64,000 bases of DNA from positions 188,501 to 252,500 of the forward strand of contig JAKSXM010000231.1 in the NCBI GenBank assembly GCA_022575985.1, given 5' to 3'. The first letter of the stretch is position 1, and each line of letters starts with the position of its first letter. The DNA is from Anagrus nilaparvatae (lineage: Eukaryota > Arthropoda > Insecta > Hymenoptera > Mymaridae). Below the pieces are notes generated by a model. It made no database searches. It was not told the origin of the DNA and saw only the letters and a list, made by a program, of their open reading frames with translations. This document shows, piece after piece, positions 43,701 to 51,923 of this stretch. The position numbers were made by a program, and so were the translations under genes.

Positions 43701-45261
43701 ACGGGAAGCGTTTTAATAAATTCTAGATTTAAGTTGGAAATTTGCACAATTTTAAAAATTTGAAAAATACTGATATTTCTAATCTTATTAAAGTTAGAAA
43801 TTCAAACTGTGCTCAAGCAACTCAGGTTTTTTAAATATCCCTGAGTTTTACTTTGGTTTTAGGCTTAAACTAATTAATTTCACTAAGAACTAAAAAATTT
43901 ATAGACAGATTATCTGGCATTTATGATAACAAATTATAAATTTTTTTACCATCTGATAAAGATGTAACAGTAGCGACGCTTTCACTCGTCATTGAATCAG
44001 TCCAATTAATTTGGCTTTGAGACCAATTAGTTGTCTCGATATTCCCTAAGCTTTTTGGCTTTGCTTCTTCAACGCTTTGCAGTGGTACAACAGCCATAAT
44101 TTCAGCTTCGTGGCTTGGGATTTCTTGAGACTTAGGCCTTAAAGGTTTAATCGTTATTTTATTAGCTCTGATATCTTTTTTAGGCCCAACTGTATTATTT
44201 TCTAAATCCTCTGAATAATTTAATGTCGTTGTCTTTAATGATGAGGAGATAGAAGATGAGGATGCGATTGTTGTCGTAATAATGTTTCTTAATTCATCTG
44301 CTGTTTCGTTGTTATTGACATTCTCGGTAGTTAGGTTTGTTAATGGTAATGATAATGTAGGAACTTGAAGATTAACTGATTTGGCTCCACGGTAATTTCG
44401 CTGTATTTCTGCTAAAATTTCTGTTGTCTGTGAAATGTTTAATGAAGTATTTTTATAAGCTGGATTTTCTGTCGTTGCATTTGTACTAACTGGTGCTAAT
44501 GATGGCATTGGGCTAGTTAGAGTCACTGTTGAAAAAATTAAATATTCATTAAAATCAGAAATTACGAAAAAACTTTTTTATAGAAAAAGGAATTTCAAAA
44601 AATTATTCCAAGTTTATCGTTATCGAAAATTTAAAGACTACCGCAGATTATAATTTTCGGTTGATTGTAAATTAGATTTTCCGTGAGGTAAATTAAAACT
44701 TGCTGTAGAAGCACAGAAGAAGTAATAAATTATATTTGGATACTATATGTAAATAGACACAAGAATAAATGTGGGTTTTCCAGATTTTAGCAGAAATTTA
44801 GTATCTATAAATTGAAGATTAAATAATATTGTAAAATAAAATAAAAATATGATCATTAATTTGCGTGTTAGAGATCGACATACAAGTTAGGCAACGTAAA
44901 ATTTTATGATTTGGAATGTCCCGTGTGTCCCGTGTATTAAATTTCATTTTCCAAACATTTTCAATATAGAGTTCTTCTAAAACTGGACTAATGTTTAAAT
45001 TTTTTTTTATTTTTACACTGAGAAATCTTTCTGCTAAAGTTGTCAAAATTTTGGAGAAGGAAAAATTTTTTTAAAAAAATTTATTAGAAAGTTATCCGGA
45101 ATCTTTCTTTCAATCAAGTTTTTAAATTGTACCTTATTTTTTCAACGAAAAATTAAAAGACCGCACTGCATTGCCTAATATTAAAAAATATGTTATTGCT
45201 GCGCTTTACCTGCTACGTGCATCGTCACCCAAAACCAATGCATCCACCAATGCAACGTCAT
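40601..45261 (-). CDS. Type I membrane protein, five coding exons, family unknown
   Basis: Joining 45261-45210, 44525-43950, 41175-40932, 40864-40774 and 40711-40601 gives 1074 nt, 357 aa, with all splice sites GT/AG and all phases in agreement. Residues 1-20 (MTLHWWMHWFWVTMHVAVTL) are a likely signal peptide. Residues about 21-265 are Ser/Thr/Asn-rich with at least nine N-glycosylation sequons (NAT, NTS, NIS, NLT, NET, NYS, NNT, NWS, NWT). Residues about 266-289 (IAAITGSCLAMVILLSTVGS...) form one membrane helix, followed by basic YRRK, giving a cytoplasmic tail of about 67 residues. The tail is not low-complexity (SDKCSNPDSSGYIDDSTIR, MYSLDNDSFLNSLEAM) and may be the conserved part. No catalytic or adhesion domain seen; a mucin-like receptor or cell-surface protein is the simplest guess. 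I give no gene name. Confidence 0.8.
40774..40864 (-). CDS. Membrane protein exon 4 (cytoplasmic tail)
   Basis: 91 nt, acceptor ACTACTAG, donor GTAAGT. Encodes RKYLNPPQTLNSDKCSNPDS then SGYIDDSTIR. Confidence 0.85.
40932..41175 (-). CDS. Membrane protein exon 3 (juxtamembrane and transmembrane)
   Basis: 244 nt, acceptor TTCGAAG (AAG type, weak pyrimidine tract), donor GTAAGA. Includes an Asn run (HNNNNNSNN) and the hydrophobic helix CLAMVILLSTVGSLGFIMY. Confidence 0.85.
42180..42345 (+). repeat. Hairpin repeat 'GAATGGCCCAAA', copy 3
   Basis: GTATATTTACGGCTCGAGTC, CAGAAAAATTATGAATGGCC, the complementary arm TGTGATTTGGGACACTCG and ATGGTCAAGGACCGTATAAA, then TTTTTCTGCGGCGGTAGTGA. The loop is shorter than in other copies. 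Confidence 0.75.
42647..43576. mobile_element. Complete 930-bp palindromic element, 'GTCAAGGCGCCAGC' ends, TA target
   Basis: Left end GTCAAGGCGCCAGCAATGTT and right end (reverse complement GTTAAGGCGCCAGCAATGTT) are inverted and continue as an imperfect palindrome through both arms. Examples are AAACCGATTTGAAGGTTTCA against AAAATCGGTTTCAGTGACC, and CATCCGAAAATGAATGAA against its partner at about 42757-42774. Flanked by TA (42645-42646, 43577-43578). The interior has no transposase. Its right arm matches 15391-16189. Confidence 0.85.
43950..44525 (-). CDS. Membrane protein exon 2 (Ser/Thr-rich ectodomain)
   Basis: 576 nt, acceptor TTTCAACAG, donor GTAAAA. Encodes most of the ectodomain, with TTTIASSSSISSSLKTTT-type runs and most of the N-linked sequons. 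Confidence 0.85.
44526..45209. other. Intron of the membrane-protein gene, nothing else seen
   Basis: AT-rich. The open frame at 44819-45046 has no coding character. Confidence 0.4.
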
Positions 45262-45285
45262 CGCTTCATTGATGTTTTTCCTAAA
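45210..45285 (-). CDS. Membrane protein exon 1 (signal peptide)
   Basis: ATG at 45261, 17 codons plus one base, donor GTAAAG. Acceptor GTTTTAG precedes the exon at about 45286, so an untranslated exon lies upstream. An earlier ATG (frame ATG AAG CGA TGA) closes at once and would be a minimal upstream open frame. Confidence 0.75.
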
Positions 45286-46296
45286 ACAAAAAAATAGATT
45301 TTTAAATTTAATTTTATAAAATTAAAGAAATTCTTATAGGGCTTCAGATTGAATATGCAAGATCTCAAAAAGACTCAATCGGAGTCTATATTTAAATATT
45401 TCAGTCGATAACTTGCCAGTGAAAGCCCAAGCCATTTTCAGTTAATGTAAAAATGAAAAACAATAGAATCATAATAAATAATAGGTATCAGTTATTAGTT
45501 ATTACTCCATCGCTTTTTATCTAAAATTTAAAATAGTTTATGTTAAGACTATCGGCGGTCATGCTTCCTTGATGACATGATACAGAGGATACATAATCAG
45601 CAGAGAGGAACTGAAGGAATTAAAGAGAGCGCGAAAAAACAAAAAGATTGATAGTTGTAAGAAATGAAAGAAAAAAATAGCTATTTCAACGAGGATATGT
45701 CGTAATTTTAGACTGAAAAACAGAAAACGGAAAGTGGAAATAATGATTATTTATAATTTATTTAGCTCTTTGCTCCAGAATATCTTGTTGAAATAAGATT
45801 TTGGTAAATAAAATCAGCGACTTATCTCAAAACTATCTTCCTTTTTTATTATTTTAAATATTAAATTAGCTGAAATCAGCATAGAATATTGCGTGCAAAA
45901 TTTTAAATTATTCTCAGTGTTTTAAAAAATAGGTAAGCAATAATAAATAATATTGTCATGCGTTTCTCCTCTGAATTTGTAATTAGGAAAGAAATTAATG
46001 AGCAAAACTATTATTAATAGAAAGTTACGTTAAACAAAGTAACGCCAACTTGTATATTTTATGCAATGTTCTATAGTTTCAACTTTTATTCTATAATATC
46101 AGAATATTTATTTTTTTTTGTCAACTTTGCAAAATTAGCGTGAAGGTGAGCATGTAAATTATGAGCGTAACAAGAGAAAAATTACTCTATTGGCATTTAT
46201 TGTGGACGTGTACAGAAAAAAAATCAACAAAGCTAACGTTCACTTTTTGGTCTCCTCCAAGCGTGACAATAGTAAAAAAAAATAAAAAAAAAATTG
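45286..46296. other. Upstream region of the membrane-protein gene
   Basis: AT-rich, no recognisable gene. Probably contains the noncoding first exon and promoter of the minus-strand gene. A purine-rich GAGAGG/AAAGAAAG patch lies at 45600-45680. Confidence 0.35.
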
Positions 46297-46369
46297 CGAT
46301 CCTGCCAGGATTCGAACCTGGAATCTTCTGATCCGTAGTCAGACGCGTTATCCGTTGCGCCACAGGACC
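46297..46369 (-). tRNA. tRNA-Arg (anticodon ACG)
   Basis: Reading the minus strand: acceptor GGTCCTG pairs with CAGGATC(G), D-arm GGCGCAACGGATAACGC, anticodon stem TCTGA/TCAGA around loop CTACGGA (anticodon ACG), T-arm CCAGG-TTCGAAT-CCTGG. 73 nt, no intron, no encoded CCA. A/B boxes TGGCGCAACGG and GGTTCGAATCC are intact. It is followed by T-runs (46293-46283 and beyond on the minus strand), a normal pol III terminator. The full cloverleaf can be drawn, so it is probably functional. Confidence 0.97.
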
Positions 46370-47847
46370 GAATTGTTAAGGCTGTTTCTACGGCGAAACG
46401 TCTTGTGTACATTAGAGCGTTTTTAGATACGTTGCGCAGTATATTTTTTGATTCGAGGAATCTGGTCTCTGGAATTGTCTACTGCGCGCAACGTAATCTT
46501 CGTTTCTAACAAATAAATAACGATATAAGAATAAGCAACGATAAAAATGATAAAAATTACCGTTGCATTATATTAATAATTTATTTAGTACTATAAAATA
46601 AAGGCAAGTAAAATTCAATGATGATAATTTAGATAATAGAATTAATAATAGCATTACTCAATTAAGGAAAATATAAGTTACAAAAGAAAATTAGGCCAAG
46701 CTAATAGGAAGTATAATATATTTATATATAAATAATGAATAATAAATAATAACAACAATATATAATAACTCGTGCTTTTACTTTTTCAAGCGTTACTATA
46801 TTTTACATCAATTTTACAGCCCGATGAATTCTGTACAGTGTACACACTGATTTTCGCTGTACTAATAAGAGTTTCGTCTAAAATTTTTGACTATAGTTTA
46901 TTGCTCAAAATCAAGAATATGATAATTGAGCCTTTCTAACTGCAACCCGAATGACATTAGAAATTATTTTAAAATCGATTACAAATTAATTATTTGTTGC
47001 GCGCACTCCTACAAAAGAATAATTATCTGATATTTTCAATTATTTGCAAAGATAGAAATTAAAAATTAAGACGATCTTTGTTTTCGGAAAAAATTTAGGA
47101 AGTTGGTCTCAACTCCTATTTTTTCCCCTAGTTTAATATTTTACGTTTCCAACTTGTCAGAATTAAAGTTAAATATTATCTCTTAGGAAATCAATTCCTA
47201 TGTATATTAATAATGTTGATCATATGTATGTTATTTTTGACTCGTTTTGACTTATTTACAATTTATCAACCGTAATGACAAAAAAATTTATATAATATAC
47301 TTGAAGATAAATTTAACTCAAATTACAATTCATTTAAAAGAATCTTTATTTTTTTAAACTTATTTCTTTGTATATTTTTTCATAAGCAATTTAAATATTT
47401 ACCCGCCAATTTTAAGGAAACGTCATAGAAAAAAATAACACGTACTAGATGGGGACTGTCCACGGGTACGCTATACTTAAAGCATTGTTACGTGATTTAG
47501 CCCGAAACCCTTATAATAATCAAATAATTATAAACGGCGTTCAGATATTTTTATTTGTGGGTCGCATTTTTTATTGTAACTGATAATTGTGATTTTTGTA
47601 CTGATGAAGCTTGATGGTCACTCTTAAGAAAATTCAAAATACCCTTTTTTGCATAATTTTTTTTTCACAATTTCAATATTTAAAAATTATTTATATTTTT
47701 TTTTTTTTTTATTTTTTTGTATTTTTTTTAATTTTTAAAATCAAAGTTTCAATAAAATTTCGTTTTAATCGAAAAGCAAACTACTATGGGTACCTAGTAC
47801 CTATACGTTAATTTCAAAGAGATACCTATAGATTATTAGTATATTAC
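46370..47847. other. AT-rich intergenic region
   Basis: The first ~130 bases (CTACGGCGAAACGTC, TACGTTGCGCAG) are less AT-rich, probably tRNA 5' flank. Beyond that no gene or repeat was recognised; 47690-47740 is an extended T-rich run. Confidence 0.4.
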
Positions 47848-48076
47848 GACTCATGGTATTTAAAAATAAAGAATGGCCCAAATTCCACGTAAATTACCTT
47901 CTGAGGCGAAGCCGAGGATGGTTAACTGTAATTTGGGGCATTCTTTTTTTATGGCCCAGGGTCGTATACGATTTTTCTGCATCAGTGGCGAGAGAACACG
48001 TCTTTGCCGGGCACGCAGCGGTCGGGAAGTACGTGCTTTCTGGCCGCTGGCCAGATAGTACATTTTTAACCAAGGG
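47848..48076 (+). repeat. Hairpin repeat 'GAATGGCCCAAATC', copy 4
   Basis: TACGACTCATGG, GAATGGCCCAAATTCCACG, then CCTTCTGAGGCGAAGCCGAG, arm TGTAATTTGGGGCATTC, and GGGTCGTATACGATTTTTCTG. The following GCATCAGTGGCGAGAGAACACG and GGCCGCTGGCCAGATAGT are shared in diverged form with copy 5. Several overlapping open frames here are repeat artefacts. Confidence 0.75.
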
Positions 48077-48084
48077 AACAATAG

Positions 48085-48554
48085 TAGGGATGTTCGATAT
48101 CACCAAAATATCGAAATATCGGACATTCGAAAAAATTTGGCTTAAAATTATATCGATATCGAATATCGGACTCCAGATATCGGAAAATATCAAATATTCG
48201 ATATTTAAAAAAAAATTTTTTTTTAAATAAAAAAATCATTTTCATAAACTGGTTTCAATCATTCAATCATTAAAAAATAAAAACTTTCATTAGAAATTAT
48301 ATGGAAATCAGTCAACATTGACCCTTAAGGGATAAATTAAATTTTCTATTACATTGTTTCTCTCAAACCCTTGCTCAAACCTCTAATTTCTTTATTTCCC
48401 AAATTTATTTAAAAAAAAAAATTCGATATCGATATTGGCAAAAAAATATCAGATATCGAATATATCGGATCTTCAAAATATCGAATGATATATTTCGATA
48501 TCGGAATAAATATCACTCGATATAAAAAATATCGAATAATATCAAACATCCCTA
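48085..48554. mobile_element. hAT-type MITE with ATATCG-rich ends, 8-bp target duplication
   Basis: Left end TAGGGATGTTCGATATCACC and right end (reverse complement TAGGGATGTTTGATATTATT) are inverted repeats. The element is flanked by a perfect 8-bp duplication AACAATAG (48077-48084, 48555-48562), the signature of hAT transposons. Both arms are filled with short ATATCGAT / TATCGGA repeats; the centre is A/T-rich without coding capacity. It was inserted just upstream of hairpin repeat copy 5, separating it from copy 4. Confidence 0.9.
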
Positions 48555-48562
48555 AACAATAG

Positions 48563-48830
48563 TATATTTACGGCTCGAGTCCAGAAAAGTAAAGAATGGC
48601 CCAAGTCGCACGTAAATTACCTTCCGAGGCGAAGCCGAGGATGGTAAACTGCGATTTGGGTCATTCCTTATTTATGGACAAGGCTCGAATAACATTTTTC
48701 TGTGTCTGTGGCGAGAAAACACGTCTTTTTTGGACGCGTAGCGTCCGGGAAATACCTATACGTGCTTTCTCGACGCAGACCAGAAAAAATATTCTCGCTC
48801 CCTCTTTTTTCGAACTTCGAAACTTGATTT
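48563..48830 (+). repeat. Hairpin repeat 'GAATGGCCCAAGTC', copy 5
   Basis: TATATTTACGGCTCGAGTCC, AGAAAAGTAAAGAATGGCCC, CCTTCCGAGGCGAAGCCGAG in the loop, arm TGCGATTTGGGTCATTC, then CAAGGCTCGAATAAC. Continues with GTGGCGAGAAAACACGTC and a GACGCGTAGCGTCC palindrome. Confidence 0.8.
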
Positions 48831-48941
48831 GATACTCGTCCCATCAAGAGCGTATGGACTTTAAAGTAATTAAAAAAAATAATTTAATTATTTTATTAAA
48901 AATAAAATTCTAGAACATTTTAATTTTATCTTTTATTACAA

Positions 48942-49568
48942 ACCGGCCACACTATAGGAAGAAATTTAATTTAATAAAAAAATTTAAAAATTATCAATGG
49001 AGGGGGAAACCGCGCTTTTTAAAATTTATTTATTTACGTAATAATTAATTAAAATTAATAAATTATTAACTATACACGTAATTGTTAGTTAATTAAGTGA
49101 TTTATGATAAATATTTCATTTATTAAGCTAAATTTTATTAGATTATCGATGAAATAACAGTAGTTTCCCCCTCCAAGAACTTCTGAAATTTTTTCATTAA
49201 ATTAAAATTCTTCCTATTGGGATTCATGATTAAACACATGCACGCGCGTCGGTGTAAGTAAGATGGCTACCCTAAGGTATGAATTAACATTGTGCATATA
49301 GACCAAAAATTAATATTTTTAATAAAATGAATTAAAGGTTTAAAATTTTTACAAAAATAAAACAGTGTATATTAGAAATAGTATTGTGTTAATAAATTTA
49401 TGTGCTTTTTTCAATTTAATATCTTTATTTTAACTAATAATGAACTATTTGTTACTTTTCCTATGTTATTCATGGAAAAAGAGTAGCCATGTTTTATACA
49501 CACCTACTTGTGGAGGGGGTAAAAATGTAAGCATGAATTTAATCGTGATTCCCAATAGTGTGGCCGGT
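48942..49568. mobile_element. Element with 'ACCGGCCACACTAT' inverted ends
   Basis: ACCGGCCACACTATAGGAA at the left and (reverse complement) ACCGGCCACACTATTGGGAA at the right are inverted repeats 627 bp apart. A further internal copy of TTCCTATTGGGATTCATGATT (about 49210-49230) suggests rearrangement. No coding capacity seen; target duplication not resolved. It lies immediately upstream of the SMYD4-like gene. Confidence 0.65.
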
Positions 49569-49909
49569 CTGTTAAGAAATTAGTTTATTTAAATTAAAGT
49601 AAAAAATTATTTTAAAAAATGGTATTTTAAAACTTATGTTCAAATCAAACCTCTTGGGTGTATCAAGTTTCAGCGATTGCCGCTAGAAGTAAAGAAAAAG
49701 TGGGAGGCGCTGAGGCGCACATCCACCACTTCTCAAGCGAAGATTCAACCAGATTCAACCTCTATACATATAGGTATTTTATTATATAAAAGTAACAAGA
49801 AAATAATTGGGCGATTCATCAATTTATTTCTTGAATTGGTGAATTTCGGATTAAAGGTGTAATTATTTATATTATTTAGTGTGTGGTATTTTGTCAGAAT
49901 CTGAAAAAC
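49569..49909 (+). promoter_or_regulatory. Probable promoter / 5' UTR of the SMYD4-like gene
   Basis: A less AT-rich block at 49670-49770 ends in CATATAG|GTATTT, a possible splice donor. An acceptor-like TTTTGTCAG precedes the first coding ATG by 12 bases, so a spliced 5' UTR is likely. Transcription start not identified. Confidence 0.35.
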
Positions 49910-50828
49910 ATGGATTTTCAAGAACTAGATAACAATCCGATTATTGAAGAAAAAAATGCTAAGCTATCAACGAAAATTCGCAAAAACGCCAATGATAAAT
50001 ATAAAAGCTTTATCGAGTATAACCAAGGAAAATTTATAGATATTATTAATGATTATTCAAAAAGTCTGGCTGTAGCACCATTAGGATCTGAAGAATATGC
50101 TTTGGCTTTGAGTAACAGATCGGCTGTACTATTGAAAATTTTTAAATACAAAGAAAGTATAGCTGATATTAACACAGCCTTACCCATTTCTGAAGACTCA
50201 ATGTTAAGGTTCAAGTTGTTGTGTAGAAAAATTGAATGCTTAGCTAATTTAAACAAAAAAAACCAAATATATGAATACTATGATGAAGCTTTAAAAATAG
50301 TAAAGTCGTTAGATAACAAATTTCATAATTGTTGTTTGCAAAAATTAAAAAGCATTATTCACATAAAACCTAGCCAAATGCTTATCGAAGAAAAAGAATG
50401 TATACAGACTAGAGATTTAGTTTCTGACAGTATCTCATGGACTTATAACGAGAAGCATGGCAATCATATCATTGCCAAAAAAGACATCAAAGTTGGTGAA
50501 CATCTAATAGTTGAAGATTTTTATTGTGGGTATCCAGATACTGATAGGTTACATGTGATTTGTACAAAATGCTTAAATTTAACATTTAACAGTATTCCAT
50601 GTGACTCTTGTGCTCATGCTGTTTTTTGTTCAGAAAAATGTAAAGATTTCGCATGGATTGAATTTCATGAAATAGAGTGTGATGTTTACAAAACATTTTT
50701 CACATACTTTGGTGTACCATTTAAAATTAATGATCTTTTATTTTCAATCAGATTATTTATTGTAGCTGTAAAGGAAAAAGGTCTACAAGGATTGATAAAA
50801 AAAGTTCAGGAATTGAATAAAGTTAAAG
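49910..50828 (+). CDS. SMYD4-like exon 1 (TPR-like, SET-N, MYND)
   Basis: 306 codons plus one base; donor G|GTAGG. Ends ...KVQELNKVK. Contains all eight MYND ligands. Confidence 0.9.
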
Positions 50829-51923
50829 GTAGGAAAGGTATAATTTTAAAAATTATTTTCAGTTTGATAATTGCTTAAAATTTTATAATCTCGATATTTG
50901 CAGATAAGTTGAAAACAATTTTTTCTGATGCTAGCTTTAAAAACAAACATAAAAGCTTTGATTTTTGTTGGGGTTTAACAAAAATAAACTCAAATATCAT
51001 AGATCATAGTGTGAACATTTACGAAGAGTTTAGTACTGCTGCTTTTAAAAGTTTTAAAAAATCAAAATATTTAGGAGAAAAAACTTTAATAGACAATGCT
51101 GAGTTATTTAGAAATGTTATTCTACTTGGTTTGTTGGACATATTGCATGGCAATACTATATGTGTGAGTTATGTTATTTATTTAATTTAAAATGCTCAAG
51201 TATTTAAATGTTATCGACTTTCAGAAACAGGATCCTCGTTACCATAATGCCGAAGGAACAGAGTTAATAGCTCTTGGACATATCTTAGTACCAACTACAA
51301 GCTTATTTAATCACAGTTGTAATCCCAATGTATCAATAGTGAATTCGAAAGACTCAAAAATTATTGCTTATGCGCTGAAGCCAATAAGCAAGGATGAACA
51401 AGTAATTGAATTTAGTTTTTTATGTTTTTCTTATTTATATAAGTACTAATCTTTGAAAAAAGTTATTTATTTCATATGCAGCTAATTTGGGTAACGTAGA
51501 GAATAGAAAAGATCATTTGAGAGAAAAATACCATTTTGTTTGTGACTGTATTGCTTGCGAAGAGAATTGGAAAGAGATTTCAGTAAGTTGTTGATGATAA
51601 TTTAATAAAATTAATTTAATTAACTTATCATATTCATGTTCTTATAGCTACCAAAAGAGCAAGCTGTCCTGAAGATGCAAAATTATGAGATATGTAAGTT
51701 TTATGAAAAGATGAATGTTTTCAATGAAAATTATTTTTATTTTAAAATTAAATCAAAGAAAAAGCAAGTATCCGAAGTGTGTAAAATAATTGAAAAGGGA
51801 CATTTGATACTTTCTGAATACGATAGCATGTTAGCTCTTAATACATATAAATCTTACCTTAATACGCTTTACTCATATATATATGGCCCAGAAGAGCTTG
51901 TTCCTAAATCTTTGCCAAAATAA
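49910..51923 (+). CDS. SMYD4-like protein-lysine methyltransferase (SET + MYND), whole gene
   Basis: Five coding exons (49910-50828, 50904-51163, 51225-51401, 51463-51582, 51648-51923) join to 1752 nt, 583 aa, all phases consistent. Residues about 15-150 are helical and TPR-like (NDKYKSFIEYNQGKFIDIIN..., YALALSNRSAVLLKIFKYKE), as in SMYD4. A split SET domain follows, interrupted by a complete MYND zinc finger at residues about 218-257 (CTKC, CDSC, CSEKC, HEIEC). The SET core has NHSCNPN (about 422-428), the cofactor-binding knot, and ISYAANLG. A post-SET CDCIAC (about 479-484) supplies zinc ligands. The family transfers methyl from S-adenosylmethionine to lysines. SMYD4-type proteins are diverged in insects, so histone targets should not be assumed. 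At 583 aa it is shorter than vertebrate SMYD4 (about 800). Start chosen at 49910 (MDFQELDNN), the first in-frame ATG after an acceptor. Confidence 0.92.
50904..51163 (+). CDS. SMYD4-like exon 2
   Basis: 260 nt after ATTTGCAG, donor GTGAGT. Reads KLKTIFSDASFKNKHKSFDF... and LLGLLDILHGNTIC, the helical linker between MYND and the SET core. Confidence 0.9.
51225..51401 (+). CDS. SMYD4-like exon 3 (SET core)
   Basis: 177 nt, acceptor GACTTTCAG, donor GTAATT. Contains GHILVPTTSLFNHSCNPNVS, the most diagnostic SET segment. Confidence 0.92.
51463..51582 (+). CDS. SMYD4-like exon 4 (end of SET, post-SET cysteines)
   Basis: 120 nt. I place the start at an AAAAAAG acceptor because this gives LFISYAANLGNVENR, the expected SET sequence, and keeps the phase. 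The more obvious CATATGCAG 18 bases downstream would break the frame. Donor GTAAGT. Reads ...YHFVCDCIACEENW. Confidence 0.8.
51648..51923 (+). CDS. SMYD4-like exon 5 (C-terminal helices)
   Basis: 276 nt after TTCTTATAG, TAA at 51921-51923. Lys/Glu-rich helical C-terminus ending YGPEELVPKSLPK. A possible AATAAA poly(A) signal is at 52170-52175. Confidence 0.88.
   Translation, partial: LPKEQAVLKMQNYEICKFYEKMNVFNENYFYFKIKSKKKQVSEVCKIIEKGHLILSEYDSMLALNTYKSYLNTLYSYIYGPEELVPKSLPK

Larger units (their letters stand above)
41176..43949. other. Intron of the membrane-protein gene, with two repeat insertions
   Basis: Contains a hairpin repeat (42180-42345) and a complete palindromic element (42647-43576). 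No extra exon is needed: exon 2 and exon 3 join in phase. Open frames at 41500-41688 and 43323-43508 lie in AT-rich or repeat sequence. Confidence 0.45.

Noticed and set aside
47860..48832. Cluster of five open frames on both strands
   Set aside because: All are readings of the hairpin repeats and the hAT-type MITE; overlapping frames on opposite strands come from the palindromes.
49883..49909. Earlier GTG start for the SMYD4-like protein
   Set aside because: GTG starts are not expected here and the sequence lies before a likely splice acceptor; the ATG at 49910 is preferred.
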